A stretch of 64,000 nucleotides of DNA. It comes from Bremia lactucae (taxonomy: Eukaryota > Oomycota > Peronosporomycetes > Peronosporales > Peronosporaceae). How positions within the stretch are numbered: position 1 is the first letter of the stretch; each line of letters starts with the position of its first letter. This document shows positions 45,468 to 56,991 of this stretch, piece by piece. The notes beneath the pieces are model-generated. The model was not told where the DNA came from. It searched no databases and was given only the letters and a program-made list of their open reading frames with translations. The stretch lies in assembly GCF_004359215.1 (NCBI RefSeq), contig NC_090617.1:2483180-2547179 (forward strand). The letters run 5' to 3'. Both the position numbers and the translations under genes were made by a program.

Positions 45468-46617
45468 CACAGCCTCATCAATATCGTTTTGCGCAACCAG
45501 GACGCCAGCTATATCATCGCGAGGGCCCACCACCGCTTGTGGATTCGGAAAGGTCAGGTTAACTGGATCGTATTGTGGGTCACGAGGACCCTCTCCACGA
45601 AGCAGCACCGTCGGCTCACGGGAGGCGCGCGATCCCAATCGCGCGCAAGTATCGCTTAGGCTGACTTGGTTCCCAGCAGAATACGTGGAAGCCGCGTTCC
45701 TCGCTTCTGCGTGACGTTTTAGACGTTCCAGACGTTGTTCGGGCATTTGATTCCAAGGAGTCGGGCTACCCTAACGCGACTACAGAAACGAACGTTCTCA
45801 TGGTGAGCGAGAGCGATAAGACGGCCAGGAACTGTGTCGTGATTTATGGTGGTGAGAATGAGAACGATGGCGAGAACGAGAACGTCGTGGTAACTTTTAT
45901 CATCACGACCACGAGAACGGGATCTCGACGAGTATCGCGCAGCAGGATAGGCAGACGAATCTGTCGCCGCCCTGCGCTCGGCATTCAGCGGAAATTGACT
46001 CCGCTGCCGAGAGTGGTGACGCCATCGAGGCGCACCACGTATAGCTGCAGTCCGCCGTTTGTAGAGACTGCGCTTGTACTTGCCGATCCAGGCTTGCTCG
46101 CGTTCGCTGAGTGGGTACTCGGTAAGGTGTCTTTGGCATTCGTCGCGAGATGTACGTGGCACCAAGCCGCAATATTAACACCCCTCTTTGACGTGGACAT
46201 AGCAGATTCGGTCCTCATTCCAAGCGTTCTCGCAAACTTATAAACGTAATGCGCCGATTGAGTGAATGTCCTCTCGATTGGCAAGCCATTGTGGAAAGTT
46301 TTTTCCATCCTCGATCATCCGGTTCCAATGCCGGATGAAGGCGCACTAGGAGCTTTGCAAAGCGTCGTACGCAACATTCTCAAGACTCTTTCCGGGCAAA
46401 CCGGGGAAACGCCGAAAGTAGTCCTGCATCGTTGCAAGCGAGTCCGGAGTGTGAGCTCCGGACAAGTTGTACAGCGCCCAAGGGATGAGTTGTTGGTCCA
46501 TCACGTGGATGGTCGCACTCCCGCTGATGGCTCTCGGGGGTACTGTGAAGTTGTGGGTCGTGTGCTTCGTCATCGTGGCTTCAGGTGTGAAAGTCAATGT
46601 TTCGACAAACGAGCACT
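45468..46617 (-). pseudogene. gag-like ORF block, copy 1 of a 1.15-kb direct repeat
   Basis: Minus-strand frames from the right: FTVPPRAISGSATIHVMDQQ, IPWALYNLSGAHTPDSLATM, QDYFRRFPGLPGKSLENVAY, then FIRHWNRMIEDGKNFPQWLA, an Arg/Ser-rich part (SSRSRSRGRDDKS), and MPEQRLERLKRHAEARNAAS with GPRDDIAGVLVAQNDIDEAV. Stops and shifts separate these. No zinc knuckle is visible. It follows LTR2 and its leader on the same strand, as a gag would. Nearly identical to 52694-53843. Confidence 0.55.
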
Positions 46618-46639
46618 CACGGTTGATGTTGGGTATTTT

Positions 46640-46890
46640 GAAGAGAGAATGATGTATTGCGCCACGTTACAGGATTAAAACAACAAACTAAATAATTACA
46701 TTTGTAGGCAGGTGCTGTGCCCGGATAGCGGACACAGCGTAACAAATTATTATTAATTCATTATTCGGGGACAGAAGACCCAATATGGACCAATGATTAA
46801 TTGCCAGAAAATTCGTGGTTCCATAGAAGCGGATACACTTCGTACTTAGTACGATTAAAAATCTCGGTAAAAATTAAATAAAATTGAATT
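46640..46890 (-). repeat. LTR2, minus orientation
   Basis: Reverse complement of 54000-54260. Shared words: CCAATATGG near GGGTCTTC, TTTGTTACGCTG, CCGCTATCCGGGCACAGCA, ACAAATGTAA. It is followed on the minus strand by TGGCGCAATACATCA, a possible primer binding site. Exact ends are uncertain. Confidence 0.6.
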
Positions 46891-49800
46891 TTACTACGTT
46901 CCTCGACGGGAACGCAGCCGCGTCCAATGTCATCGGCGCGTCAAGCAAGGCGGGAAATAAGGTCGGCCTACGAGCCCCTAATTCCGCTGTCAAAACCAAC
47001 CCGTGAAGCGTAGCCGGGCGATATTCTTTTAGCTGCCCGACGTAGAACGTCGGGTGAAGCCGCAGCGATGAGGGAATGTTCCACCGTGTAGGTATCGCCG
47101 ATCGCCTTAACAACCTTGGATGGACCGATGAAGCCTGGCGCGAGTTTACTTGCGCCTAGGTTGGTAACTGCTGAAACCCTTAGGTCTTCTGTCGATTAAA
47201 ATACACGATTACCTTTCTGGAACTTACTCATGTTTTTCTTTCACGTTCGTTTATCTGCATTCTCTTGCTGTTTATCCACTGCAGATAAAAGTGCATCACG
47301 TACAAATCGGGCAATGGCTTGACGTTGGAGAATAAACTCCGACACAGCCATGTCATCAAGTGGTCGCGCCGATTATGGTCGACGCGTAGTTGGCAGTAGG
47401 TGAACGCGTACCCGAAGGCGGGTCAATATGTGTCTACGCAGTCCATCGAGATAACGGGGCACGCCACGCCACGTGGGATCAAAACAGCAGACTTCGCCTT
47501 GGATCGGGTGATTAAAATCGCGCTCAAAATACCGTGGGCTGCACTCGATCGTTGTTTAACACCTTCATCCACATCCAGAGTGGAGCCACAAGGCGCCGTG
47601 GGGCGACCCGAGGCAAGAAGAGTAGGAACTCGAGGGAGTCGAGCCGAGTTCAGAAAAAATAGCGTCAAACCTGTTGACGCGTGCACAGCATTGTTGAGTG
47701 CGAACTCAGCAAGTGGCAAAAATGCACTCCAACTCATGATGGAAGTGGCATAACTCCGAAGAACATTTTAAGGACTCGATTAACGCGCTCGGTTTGTCCA
47801 TCCGTCCTCATATGGGCCGCGGTTGACATCTGCAGCTTCGTCCCGAGAAGCTCGAACAGTGACGTCCGAAATGCGGATGCAAATTTCGGATCAAGGTCCG
47901 ACACAATATTATCCGGCAAGCCGTGCTGGCGAAACATAGCGTCAATGAAGTGCACCGCGGCTCTGCCGCGGTGATCGTAGCGTGATCAGGAACCAGTTGT
48001 GCTACCTTGCTGAATCTGTCGACAAATACCAGGACACCTGTTCGATCTTGTATATCAGGCGCGAGCCTGGAGATTAAATCCATCGAAAGTGAACGCTAAG
48101 CTTCAGGTGCTATCGGCAACGGTCGCAGAGGAGCCTGCGACAATGGAGATGGCTTCACCCGTCGGCAGATTTCGCATGTACGGTTCCAGTTGAGTACCCA
48201 CTTGTATGTGAACGAGTAAAAATTCGCGAGACACAATTGCGAAAGTCTTTTCGCGGCCTAAGTGGCCAATAATTGGAGCATCGTGATACTCATGAAGAAT
48301 CCGAGCACGCAAATCCGAGTCGTTGACGACGACTGTGCGAGAAGAATCGAAGTGGTCGATACTTTACAGAAGCAAGTCATCTCTAAAGTGTACCGCTGAA
48401 TTTGATCACGCTTGGTTCGTGACAGAGCTTTTCAGTGCAACATAACTGGGAGCGCGTAGATAAGCGATATCATCCGCGTAATCAGAATCATTCTCGTAAG
48501 CAGCGACTATTTCGTCGAATTAGCACAGCTCGGGGGTGACCCGAGTTAAATTCAGCGATACACACATCGCACATCTTTCTTTATCGTCGTCAGTCACCTG
48601 GGTCTCAGCGCGGTCCGAGGAACGTAGTTGGGGATGTCGTGATAGAGCATCAGCAAGGAAATTAGTCTTGCTCGGTTTGCAATGCATGGCGGAGTTGTGC
48701 TCGGAAAGGAAGAACAGCCACCGTGCCATTCGTTGGATGAGTGCGGAGTCTTCGTCGCTGTGCGCAGTGATGCATGATCGGTATACAAAACAATGGTGCA
48801 TTCCCCAAGCAGGTGAACATGGAACTTGATGAGTGCGTGCCGCATTGCTAACAACTCCTTATCATGAGCTGGATAGTTCTTCTCCGCTGGGTTCATCTGT
48901 CGTGACTAATTTATTCACGACTCGTTCACGGCCCTCATCATAAAATTACATGAGGGCACAACCAATTGCGAAGTCACTTGCATCGCAGACCACGTGGAAT
49001 GGGTTGGAGTCACCCGGAAGATCCAACACAAGCGCTAAATTCAGGCTTATCTTTACTGCATTGAAGGCCCTTTAGTGGTTGGGATGTCCCGACCACGTGG
49101 CGTCTTTATTCAAAAGTGACGACAAAGGCTGTATAGAAACGGCATAATCCTTCGTATGCTTGTACAAGTAATTGTTTAGCCGAGCCACTGACGCAACTAC
49201 CGTAGAAATCTTGGGCGTGGACCAAGAACAGGTTGACGTTACCTTCTCTGGATCAGCTCGAACTCCCGACTTACTCACATAGCAACCGAGATCCGGAATT
49301 TTCGGTGCCCAAAAGACACACTTCTTGAGGTTCGCGTACACCTTGTTGTCTCGCATGACTTGAACCACCTGTTTCAAGTGTCGAAGGTGAACTTGGATAT
49401 CGCTGCGATTGTTCTCATCGCGACTATGGATGAAGGTGTCATCGAAGTAACTAGGCGTGAAGTCTCGGAGTAGTCCCAACACTTGAGACACCAGGCGATT
49501 GAAAAGTGGCCGGTGTATTCTTTAACCCATGTCGCATCACTAGCCATTCCCATCACATACTAGTCGAGGTACTCACCGCTGTGAGTGGTATGTCGCTCGG
49601 TCGCATCAGGATCTGGTAGAAGCCATCGGTTAATTAAATGGTAATGAAGATGACGCTTTCTGACATGGAGCTTAGCACCATGTCCTTCCTAAGGATATGT
49701 GTTGGTGCAGGAAAAGTGGCATCATTAGCTTATTAAACGCATGCACTATACGCCAGCCTCCCGTGGCCTTCTTCACGCAGAAGATTGGACTCGAATGTGG

Positions 49801-50530
49801 CGAGATACTCTCACGCACATAACCCGCCTTGCGGTAGCCTTCGAGGAATTCGTCAATAAGCCCCGACTTGATCTCGTAACAACGGCCACTGCCGTGTCAC
49901 GCAATACTTTGAACCCGGCACGAGTTCAGTCTCGTGCCGAACACACGATCAGCAGGAAGTTCAGCCTGATCATGTCCGGGAATACATCTGCATACTCACG
50001 AGCAATGTCGTAGACTGGGTTACCATACTCTCGCGGAGTCTGCCATGACTGTGACGCAAATCGTTCTTCATGCGCTGGCTTTGGCTCAGCGCTTCGAGGT
50101 CGCGTCATTTGCTCTTTGTATGTCGCGGTAACCACCTCGTTGGTAATCAAACATACCTTTTCCACAGTGCGTCCCTTAAGGCCACGCAGGAATGCTTACA
50201 GGAGAGTCCTGGAAGGCGTGTAATCGAGAGCGCGTCACGAGGTGGACTCGCGACTTCAATGTATTGGCGCCTTTGTGGACGTGAAAAATGATAGTGTCAA
50301 CACATTCCAACGCTGAATTCTCGATGCTTGTGTTCCCGTCGTGCTTCGAGTCGATACTCGAAGCTGGCGATCCGCAGCTAGGTGATGAACTTTCAAGCAC
50401 ATCGACATTCGATACCATTTTGTGCGCGAAAAGGTCAAAGATAGTCAAGTGGTAGATATAATGATCTATATCTACCAATGAATAAGCTTTCGGAATACTA
50501 CTACGTAACGTAATATTCTCCAAATATTAG
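46874..50530 (-). pseudogene. Gypsy pol remnant E6b
   Basis: Minus-strand order from the right: protease-linker part (50523-49926), RT at about 49556-49072 (SYFDDTFIHSRDENN active site; GVRADPEKV; LNNYLYKHTKDYAVSIQPLS), RNase H at 48896-48594 (HDKELLAMRHALIKFHVHLL; YTDHASLRTATK), integrase at 48320-47423 (VFVDRFSKVAQLVPDHATIT; RQHGLPDNIVSDLDPKFASA; TDGQTERVNRVLK; FLPLAEFALNNAVHASTGLT), and C-terminus at 47113-46874 (LHPTFYVGQLKEYRPATLHG). The blocks are in order but broken by stops and shifts. LTR2 follows directly. Confidence 0.8.
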
Positions 50531-50559
50531 CTTCCTTTTAGATAATATATTCATTAACA

Positions 50560-52545
50560 ATCTTTTAAGTGTTAATTTCATGAAACAATACACCCCGTTC
50601 CAGCACACACTCATCAAGTTCCGTGTTCAGCTGCTCGGGGGCGTAACTTTGCGTTATATACCGACCATGCGTCGTCACACACAGCGATTAAGACTCCGCA
50701 CTTATCCCAACGGATGGCACGGTGGCTGTCCTTCTTTTCCGAGTACAACTTCGTCATGCATTACAAGCCGGGCAAGACCGATATCCTTGCTGATGCTCTA
50801 TCACGACGTCCCGACTACGATTCTCGGACCGCGCTTGAGTCGTTAAATGACTGACGACGATGACGATGAAGAAAGATGTGCGATGAGTGTATCGCTAAAA
50901 AAGTTTTAACTCGGGCCACCTCCGAGCTGTGCTAATCGACAAAATAGTCGCTGTTTACGAGAATGGTCCTGATTACGCGGATGTTATCGCTTATCTAAGT
51001 GCTCCAGTGATCTTCACTGAGAGTTCTGTCACGATCAAACGTAATCAAATTTAGGGGTACAGTTTAGACGGTGACTTGTTTCTGAACAGCATCGACCAAT
51101 TCGATGCTCCTCGTACAGTCGTCGCCAACGACTCGGATTGCGAGCTCGGATTCTTCACGAGTATCACGATGCTTCAATTGGTGGCAACTTAGGCCGCGAA
51201 AAGACTTCTGCCGCTGTGACTCGCGAATTCCTCTGGCCCCACATGTACGAATGAGTACGCAGCTGGATTCATACGTGCAAAATCTGCCAACGGGTGAAGC
51301 CATCTCCATCGTCGCAGGCCCCCATGCGACCGCTGTCGATAGCACCTGAAGCTTGGCGTTCAGCTTCGGTGGACTTAATCTTCAGGCTCGCGCCGATCGA
51401 CAAGATCGAACAGGTGTCCTGGTATTTGTCGACAGATTCAGCAAGATGACACAAATGGTTCCAGTTTAGACTAAAATCACCGCGGCAGAGCCGCGGTGCA
51501 CTTCATTGACGCTGTGTTTCGCCAGCACGGCTTGCCGGATAATATTGTGTCGGACCTTGATCCGAAATTCGCATCCGCATTTCGGACGTCACTGTTCAAG
51601 CTTCTCGGAATGGAGCTGCAGATGTCAACCGCGGCCCATGCGAAAACGAATGGGCAAGTCAAGCGCGTGAGTAGAGTCCTCCGAGATATTCTTTGGAGTA
51701 ATGCTACTTAACTTTACGAGCTGAAGTGCATTTTTACCAATTGCTAAGTTCGCATCCAACAATGATGTACACGCGTCCACAGGGTTGACGCCATTTCGTG
51801 TGAATTCGGCTCGACACCCTCGAGCTCCTACCCTTCTTGGCGCCTCGTGGCTCTACTCTGGGTGGGGGTCAAGGCGAGTAAAACAGCGATCAAGTGCAGC
51901 CCATGGTATTTCGAGCGCGAATGTAGTCATTCGATCCAAGGCGAAGTCTGCTGTTCTGACGCCATGTGGCGTAATGTCCCCTTTATCTCGATGAACTGCG
52001 AAGACACTTATTACCCGTCTTCGGGTACGCGATTACCTACTGCCAACTACGCGCCAATTAAGTCGGCGCGACCACTTGATGAAATGGCTGTGTCGGAGTA
52101 AATTCTTCAACGTCAAGCCATCAATCGGTTTGGACGTGATGCACCTCAGTCTGCAGTGGATAAACAGAATGCAGATAAACGTGAAAGAAAAACATGAGAA
52201 AGTTAAGAAAGGTGAAATCGTGTATTATTATCGACAGAAGGTCTAAGGGTTTTAGCAGTTGCCACTCTGTGTATTATTATCGACTGAAGGTCTAAGGGTT
52301 TTAGCAGTTGCCACTCTAGGCGCGAGTAAACTCGCGCCACATTTCAACGGTCCATCCAAGGTTGTTAAGGCGATCGGCGATGCCTACACGGTAGAACATT
52401 CCCTCATCGTTGCGGCTTCACCCGACGTTCTACGTCGGGCGGTTAAAAGAATATTGCCCGGCTACGATTCACGGGCTGGTTCATTTCCCTCCTTGCTTGA
52501 CGCGCCGATGACATTGGACGCGGCTGCGTTCCCGTCTGCACAGGA
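50560..52545 (+). pseudogene. Gypsy pol remnant E7, inverted relative to E6b
   Basis: Plus strand: RNase H piece (50580-50850; HALIKFRVQLL-like, GKTDILADALSRRP-like), integrase zinc part (about 51060-51350), core (RQHGLPDNIVSDLDPKFASA at 51496-51711, closely matching E6b), then the C-terminus (52330-52545, SLIVAASPDVLRR with MTLDAAAFPS). Same family as E6b but RT is missing. The pair forms a large broken inverted repeat with its centre near 50550. Confidence 0.7.
52221..52316. repeat. 49-bp tandem duplication in E7
   Basis: TGTATTATTATCGAC through TTTTAGCAGTTGCCACTC is present twice (starts 52221 and 52270) with one base difference. It is frame-shifting in pol (49 is not a multiple of 3). 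Confidence 0.85.
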
Positions 52546-52549
52546 CCGA

Positions 52550-53843
52550 GAGCCTGGCGCTCCAGGTTCCTCTCCAGTTCGAGCAGTTCGCGGTTCGAGG
52601 GTCAAGTCTCACCTTGCGGTCTTTTTCGCCTGTGTAGCACGCTCGAGAGAATTCTTAGCTTCTAGCCGAGCATCGGCAGCCTTGTTCACAGCCGCATCAA
52701 TATCGTCCTGCGCAACAAGGACGCCAGCTATATCATCGCGAGGGCCCACCACCGTTTGTGGATTTGGAAAGGTCAGGTTCGCTGGATCCTGGATCGTATT
52801 GTGGGTCACGAGGACCCTCTCCACGAAGCAGCACCGTCGGCTCACGGGAGGCGCGCGATCCCAATCGCGCGCAAGTATCGCTTGGGCTGACTTGGTTCCC
52901 AGCAGGATACGTGGAAGCCGCGTTCCTCGCTTCTGCGTGACGTTTTAGACGTTCCAGACGTTGTTCGGGCATTTGATTCCAAGGAGTCGGGCTACCCTAA
53001 CGCGACTACAGAAACGAACGTTCTCATGGTGAGCGAGAGCGATAAGACGGCCAGGAACTGTGTCGTGAATTATGGTGGTGAGAATGAGAACGATGGCGAG
53101 AACGAGAACGTCGTGGTAACTTTTATCATCACGACCACGAGAACGGGATCTCGACGAGTATCGCGCAGCAGGATAGGCAGACGAATCTGTCGCCGCCCTG
53201 CGCTCGGCATTCAGCGGAAATTGACTCCGCTGCCGAGAGTGGTGACGCCATCGAGGCGCACCACGTATAGCTGCAGTCCGCCGTTTGTAGAGACTGCGCT
53301 TGTACTTGCCGATCCAGGCTTGCTCGCGTTCGCTGAGTGGGTACTCGGTAAGGTGTCTTTGGCATTCGTCGCGAGATGTACGTGGCACCAAGCCGCAATA
53401 TTAACACCCCTCTTTGACGTGGACATAGCAGATTCGGTCCTCATTCCAAGCGTTCTCGCAAACTTATAAACGTAATGCGCCGATTGAGTGAATGTCCTCT
53501 CGATTGGCAAGCCATTGTGGAAAGTTTTTTCCATCCTCGATCATCCGGTTCCAATGCCGGATGAAGGCGCACTAGGAGCTTTGCAAAGCGTCGTACGCAA
53601 CATTCTCAAGACTCTTTCCGGGCAAACCGGGGAAACGCCGAAAGTAGTCCTGCATCGTTGCAAGCGAGTCCGGAGTGTGAGCTCCGGACAAGTTGTACAG
53701 CGCCCAAGGGATGAGTTGTTGGTCCATCACGTGGATGGTCGCACTCCCGCTGATGGCTCTCGGGGGTACTGTGAAGTTGTTGGTCGTGTGCTCCGTCATC
53801 GTGGCTTCAGGTGTGAAAGTCAATGTTTCGACAAATGAGCACT
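52550..53843 (-). pseudogene. gag-like ORF block, copy 2, convergent to E7 pol
   Basis: From 53843 to 52694 it is nearly identical to 46617-45468. This copy extends further at its C-terminus: DIDAAVNKAADARLEAKNSL, ERATQAKKTAR, and in a shifted frame NRELLELERNLERQALGPVQ, a coiled-coil pattern that reaches the pol end at 52545. The long plus-strand open frame here (to 52948) is antisense to it beyond 52545. Whether this convergent position is original or caused by rearrangement is unclear. Confidence 0.5.
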
Positions 53844-53854
53844 CACATTGGTGA

Positions 53855-53995
53855 GTGCTCACTATGCACCATCAATTTGGCATCTGGGCTGTGAGAAGAC
53901 ATTCTTACAAGTGTCGGAGAAAATTTGTTGGCCACACCTGTAACAGTTCTAGAACGTCCCGTCACTTGCTTACACGAAAGCTTAGGGAAACTTTC
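53855..53995 (+). pseudogene. integrase zinc-region scrap
   Basis: Matches 45335-45465 with changes (words CTGTAAC, TCTAGAACGTCCCGTCACT, GCTTACACGAA). In copy 1 this piece lies left of the gag-like block, here right of it. Confidence 0.5.
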
Positions 53996-53999
53996 AGCC

Positions 54000-54260
54000 T
54001 AAGTATTAGGTACCAAGTATAATTTAATTTCATTTATTTCTTACTAAGATTTTTAATAGTACCAAGTACGACGAGTTCCCGCTTTTCGGGAACCCCTTTT
54101 TTTCAGGGAATTTATGATTGGTCCATATTGGGTCTTCTGGCCCCCAATAATGAACCAATAATAATTTGTTACGCTGTCACCGCTATCCGGGCACAGCATC
54201 TGCCAACAAATGTAAATTATGTAGTTTGTTATCTTAAAAATAATGTGGCGCATTACATCA
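54000..54260 (+). repeat. LTR2, plus orientation
   Basis: Reverse complement partner of 46640-46890, followed by TGGCGCATTACATCACC, the same leader start. A short GC-rich hairpin (TCCCGCTTTTCGGGA) at about 54076-54090 is not in the other copy. Confidence 0.6.
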
Positions 54261-54289
54261 CCCTCCTTTACAAAATACCTGCTGCTCCA

Positions 54290-55330
54290 ACAGCAGGTGG
54301 CAAAGTTTGTCCTAACCCTAGCTCTTCTTTATTTCGGAGGCCAACAAGCTCGTCACGTGGTGGACCTTCATGGCTCCCAACGTTGACGACTTAACTTGTG
54401 CCTTAACACGAGACACACTTTCCTATGTCTTTCCTCGAAGTCTGGTCTGTGCGAAAACGCGTCAGACCACAGAACTTCAAAGAACGGGCTTCTTCAAAGG
54501 CATCCCAACCTTGAGCAGCGGACCGTTTTTTTTGTCAGTTTCTAGGACGCTCTCGTCCAACGTGGACGACGAGCAACAGTCCATCAAGATATCTTCTGGA
54601 ACTTGTGTGACTATTTCGTGGATCTCTCCTTCCTTTAAAATCGGCAAGAAACATATCCCACGACATCTCCGAAAGTCTTATAAACTCCTCGGTAGATTTT
54701 AAGACATACCGGAGCACCTCAACTGAGGATGCCTCTGCTATATTATCTTCAACGGCCTCGAACGCCTCGTTCGAAGGCCCGCTCTCTTCAATTGGGACCG
54801 ATCGAAAGGTCACTCGTTTCGACGCGGCTTTTATCGGCCTTATCTGTCGGGTACTCGTTCTCCGAGTATCGACGACCTTTGACTGGGAAGCGGATGCCGT
54901 TGCTTTCCTAGCTACGACACCCCTTCTAACCGCACCAGGCTCTAGGCTCTGTGCCGGTTCTTGCGACGCTTGACTTCTTTTCAGCTCTGTCTACTGCCAC
55001 AGGCTCTCGGCTCTGTGCAGGACCATTAGACGCATGACTACTTGTCATCATCCTTTTCACTACTCCAGTCTCCACGAGCTGGGTAGAACTTGGTGGCGTT
55101 TGATAACCGTCAACGCACCCTCAACTGTGTTCGACACGACATCAGTTGCATAGGCCTCGCGCAAGAGCACATTCTTTCCGATGTCCTGCGTAGAGATAGC
55201 AACTGTGTGAAGACGCCAGTCTTTCCATGGTTGGTGTTTTGCCAACCAGGGCATGCCTAGGATGAGGTCATACGGTCTCTTCATATCTAGCACTGTGAAC
55301 TTCGCTCAACACGAGAAGTCATTAAAGATG
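54290..55330 (-). pseudogene. Gypsy protease to RT linker fragment
   Basis: Minus strand: retropepsin C-terminal part (55293-55200, LDMKRPYDLILGMPWLAKHQ) and a linker region (54813-54535, MTFRSVPIEESGPSNEAFEA). The left end (54300-54430) matches the reverse complement of 45030-45150. Broken. Confidence 0.55.
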
Positions 55331-55559
55331 AAGACGAGTTCAACCTAAACTGGTCCCTACTAAAGGGTGATGGCAAGAACCAGCGTGCGACACGCGCGAG
55401 TTCTGCATCGACAGCTGAGGGTTCGGGAAATGCAGGAGCGCAGTAGGGGCAGGATGCCCTACTGACGCGGACTGAAGCTACCCTTAAGCTCTGAGTTATC
55501 GATCAAATGGGTAGCCTAGTCTTTTGAGGTCTCGAATTTTCGGACCTCAATTCTGCTGG

Positions 55560-55760
55560 TCCATAGCTCTCGAGTACGAGACTATGTCCATGTGATGACC
55601 CTCCTTATGGATTCGGGTGCATCACAGAATTTTGTAAAACTCGCGGCTCTAAAACAGAGACCGGCGGCGTTTGAGTCTCTATGCCCACCAAGTTCCTGGG
55701 CCAAATGCTCTGCCACCTACCGAAGGTGTTCGAGGAGGTGGGGGAAATGAGCCCAATCGA
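55560..55760 (+). pseudogene. retroviral-type aspartic protease start, opposite strand
   Basis: Plus strand at about 55593-55690: VMTLLMDSGASQNFVKLAAL contains the retropepsin active-site DSGA. The matching downstream half of such a protease lies on the minus strand at 55293-55200, so this gene has been split by an inversion or by two insertions. Confidence 0.6.
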
Positions 55761-55829
55761 TATTGAGGCTCAACCTTACTGACACGCTCCGATAAACGGG
55801 TCGTAAGAAGGACTACTGGTGATATCAAG

Positions 55830-56316
55830 TGTAGGCGGACGCTTCTTAAAGCTGCCACGCACTACTAGCAGACACCTTTTGAGCACAGTGAGGTTTTTAG
55901 TGGGCGCCTAAGCGACCTCACCCAACGAACTTAGAAACCTAAGTTTCAGCGACGTCACGGGAGCGGAATCCGGCTCCACGTGCGCACTTGTCAACTAGGA
56001 AGTAGTTTTCAGACTGATTTATATTTAACCGTGTCAAACATATATCCTATTTATAGCATTTATAAATGCCATCTATGTAGATATGCACTGATATTTATTG
56101 CGAGCGTATTATTTTAAATACCTCGTATCTTGGATGACGCTAGCCGTCATCCCCGTTAATGTGAATGCCCTCAGCTGCATCACATACACAAGGGGGTGGG
56201 TCACAATTTGAACCATGGGTCTAATTACTTCACTTGAGTAACTGACCATCTCCCTTAAATACACAAAGTGTACTTAACGGGGATTGTGTAGGATTTGGCA
56301 ACTTTAGCCCGTTACA
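55830..56316 (+). repeat. LTR3, probable solo LTR
   Basis: Starts TGTAGGCGGACGC and ends TTTAGCCCGTTACA (487 bases). Flanks read ATCAAG before and GTCAAG after, a likely five-base duplication TCAAG with one extra base. No internal element sequence adjoins. It closes the second repeat cluster. Confidence 0.65.
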
Positions 56317-56658
56317 GTCAAGGTAAGAGATAATTAAGTCAACGTCTAAATTGACCGATCCGCTGGTCCATTTAGCGAGTAGCAATAGTACTTAAACAAA
56401 GTCAAGGGCAAAAAAACATTGCACCTTGGTCAATTGCAAAAGCGTAGTTAAGCAGGTTCCAATCTTGGAATTCACAAAAAAATTAAGAAAAGTCTTCGTT
56501 TTAAGGTAACTTTCATCATAATAAGATCATTTATTTATTTTTTTATTAATCTTATGTGCTTAAATACCTGGTCACGCGAACGAATTTTAAATAAAGCTCT
56601 CTTCACATCCACAAAAATGCAAGGTTTGTGTAAGTTGTGATTTTCGAAGCTTTTTGTC
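56317..56658. other. upstream region of PHF5A
   Basis: AT-rich, 340 bases, no repeat or gene seen. The last about 80 bases are the probable promoter and 5' UTR. Confidence 0.45.
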
Positions 56659-56991
56659 ATGGCAAAGCACCACCCTGACCTTGTAATGTGCCGCAAGCAA
56701 CCGGGCGTAGCTATCGGCCGTTTATGTGAAAAAGACGACGGAAAATGCGTGATCTGTGACTCGTATGTGCGCCCATGTACATTAGTGCGCATATGCGACG
56801 AGTGCAATTACGGCTCGTACCAAGGACGCTGCGTCATTTGCGGTGGACCAGGCATTTCAGACGCCTACTACTGTAGGGAGTGCACGCAGCTGGAGAAGGA
56901 TCGGGATGGCTGTCCCAAGATTGTGAATTTAGGCAGCTCCAAAACTGACCTCTTTTATGAGCGGAAGAAGTACGGCTTCAAGAAACGCTGA
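56659..56991 (+). CDS. PHF5A: PHF5A/Rds3 splicing factor (SF3b subunit)
   Basis: 110 residues, exactly the usual length, no intron. It begins [20 protein letters not shown] and ends [14 protein letters not shown], near-universal sequences for this family. It is a small zinc-knot protein of the SF3b part of the U2 snRNP, sitting beside SF3B1 at the pocket that holds the branch-point adenosine. Twelve cysteines are kept. The segment after LCEK reads [11 protein letters not shown]; in the animal and plant proteins I know it reads [11 protein letters not shown], so Cys26 is Asp here. The gene sits between a repeat cluster and pyruvate kinase copy 2, tail to tail with the latter. Confidence 0.97.
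   Translation: MAKHHPDLVMCRKQPGVAIGRLCEKDDGKCVICDSYVRPCTLVRICDECNYGSYQGRCVICGGPGISDAYYCRECTQLEKDRDGCPKIVNLGSSKTDLFYERKKYGFKKR

Noticed and set aside
52546..52948. Plus-strand continuation of the 229-codon open frame after E7 pol
   Set aside because: It is antisense to the gag-like coiled-coil block, which shows better protein features and is duplicated at 45468-46617.
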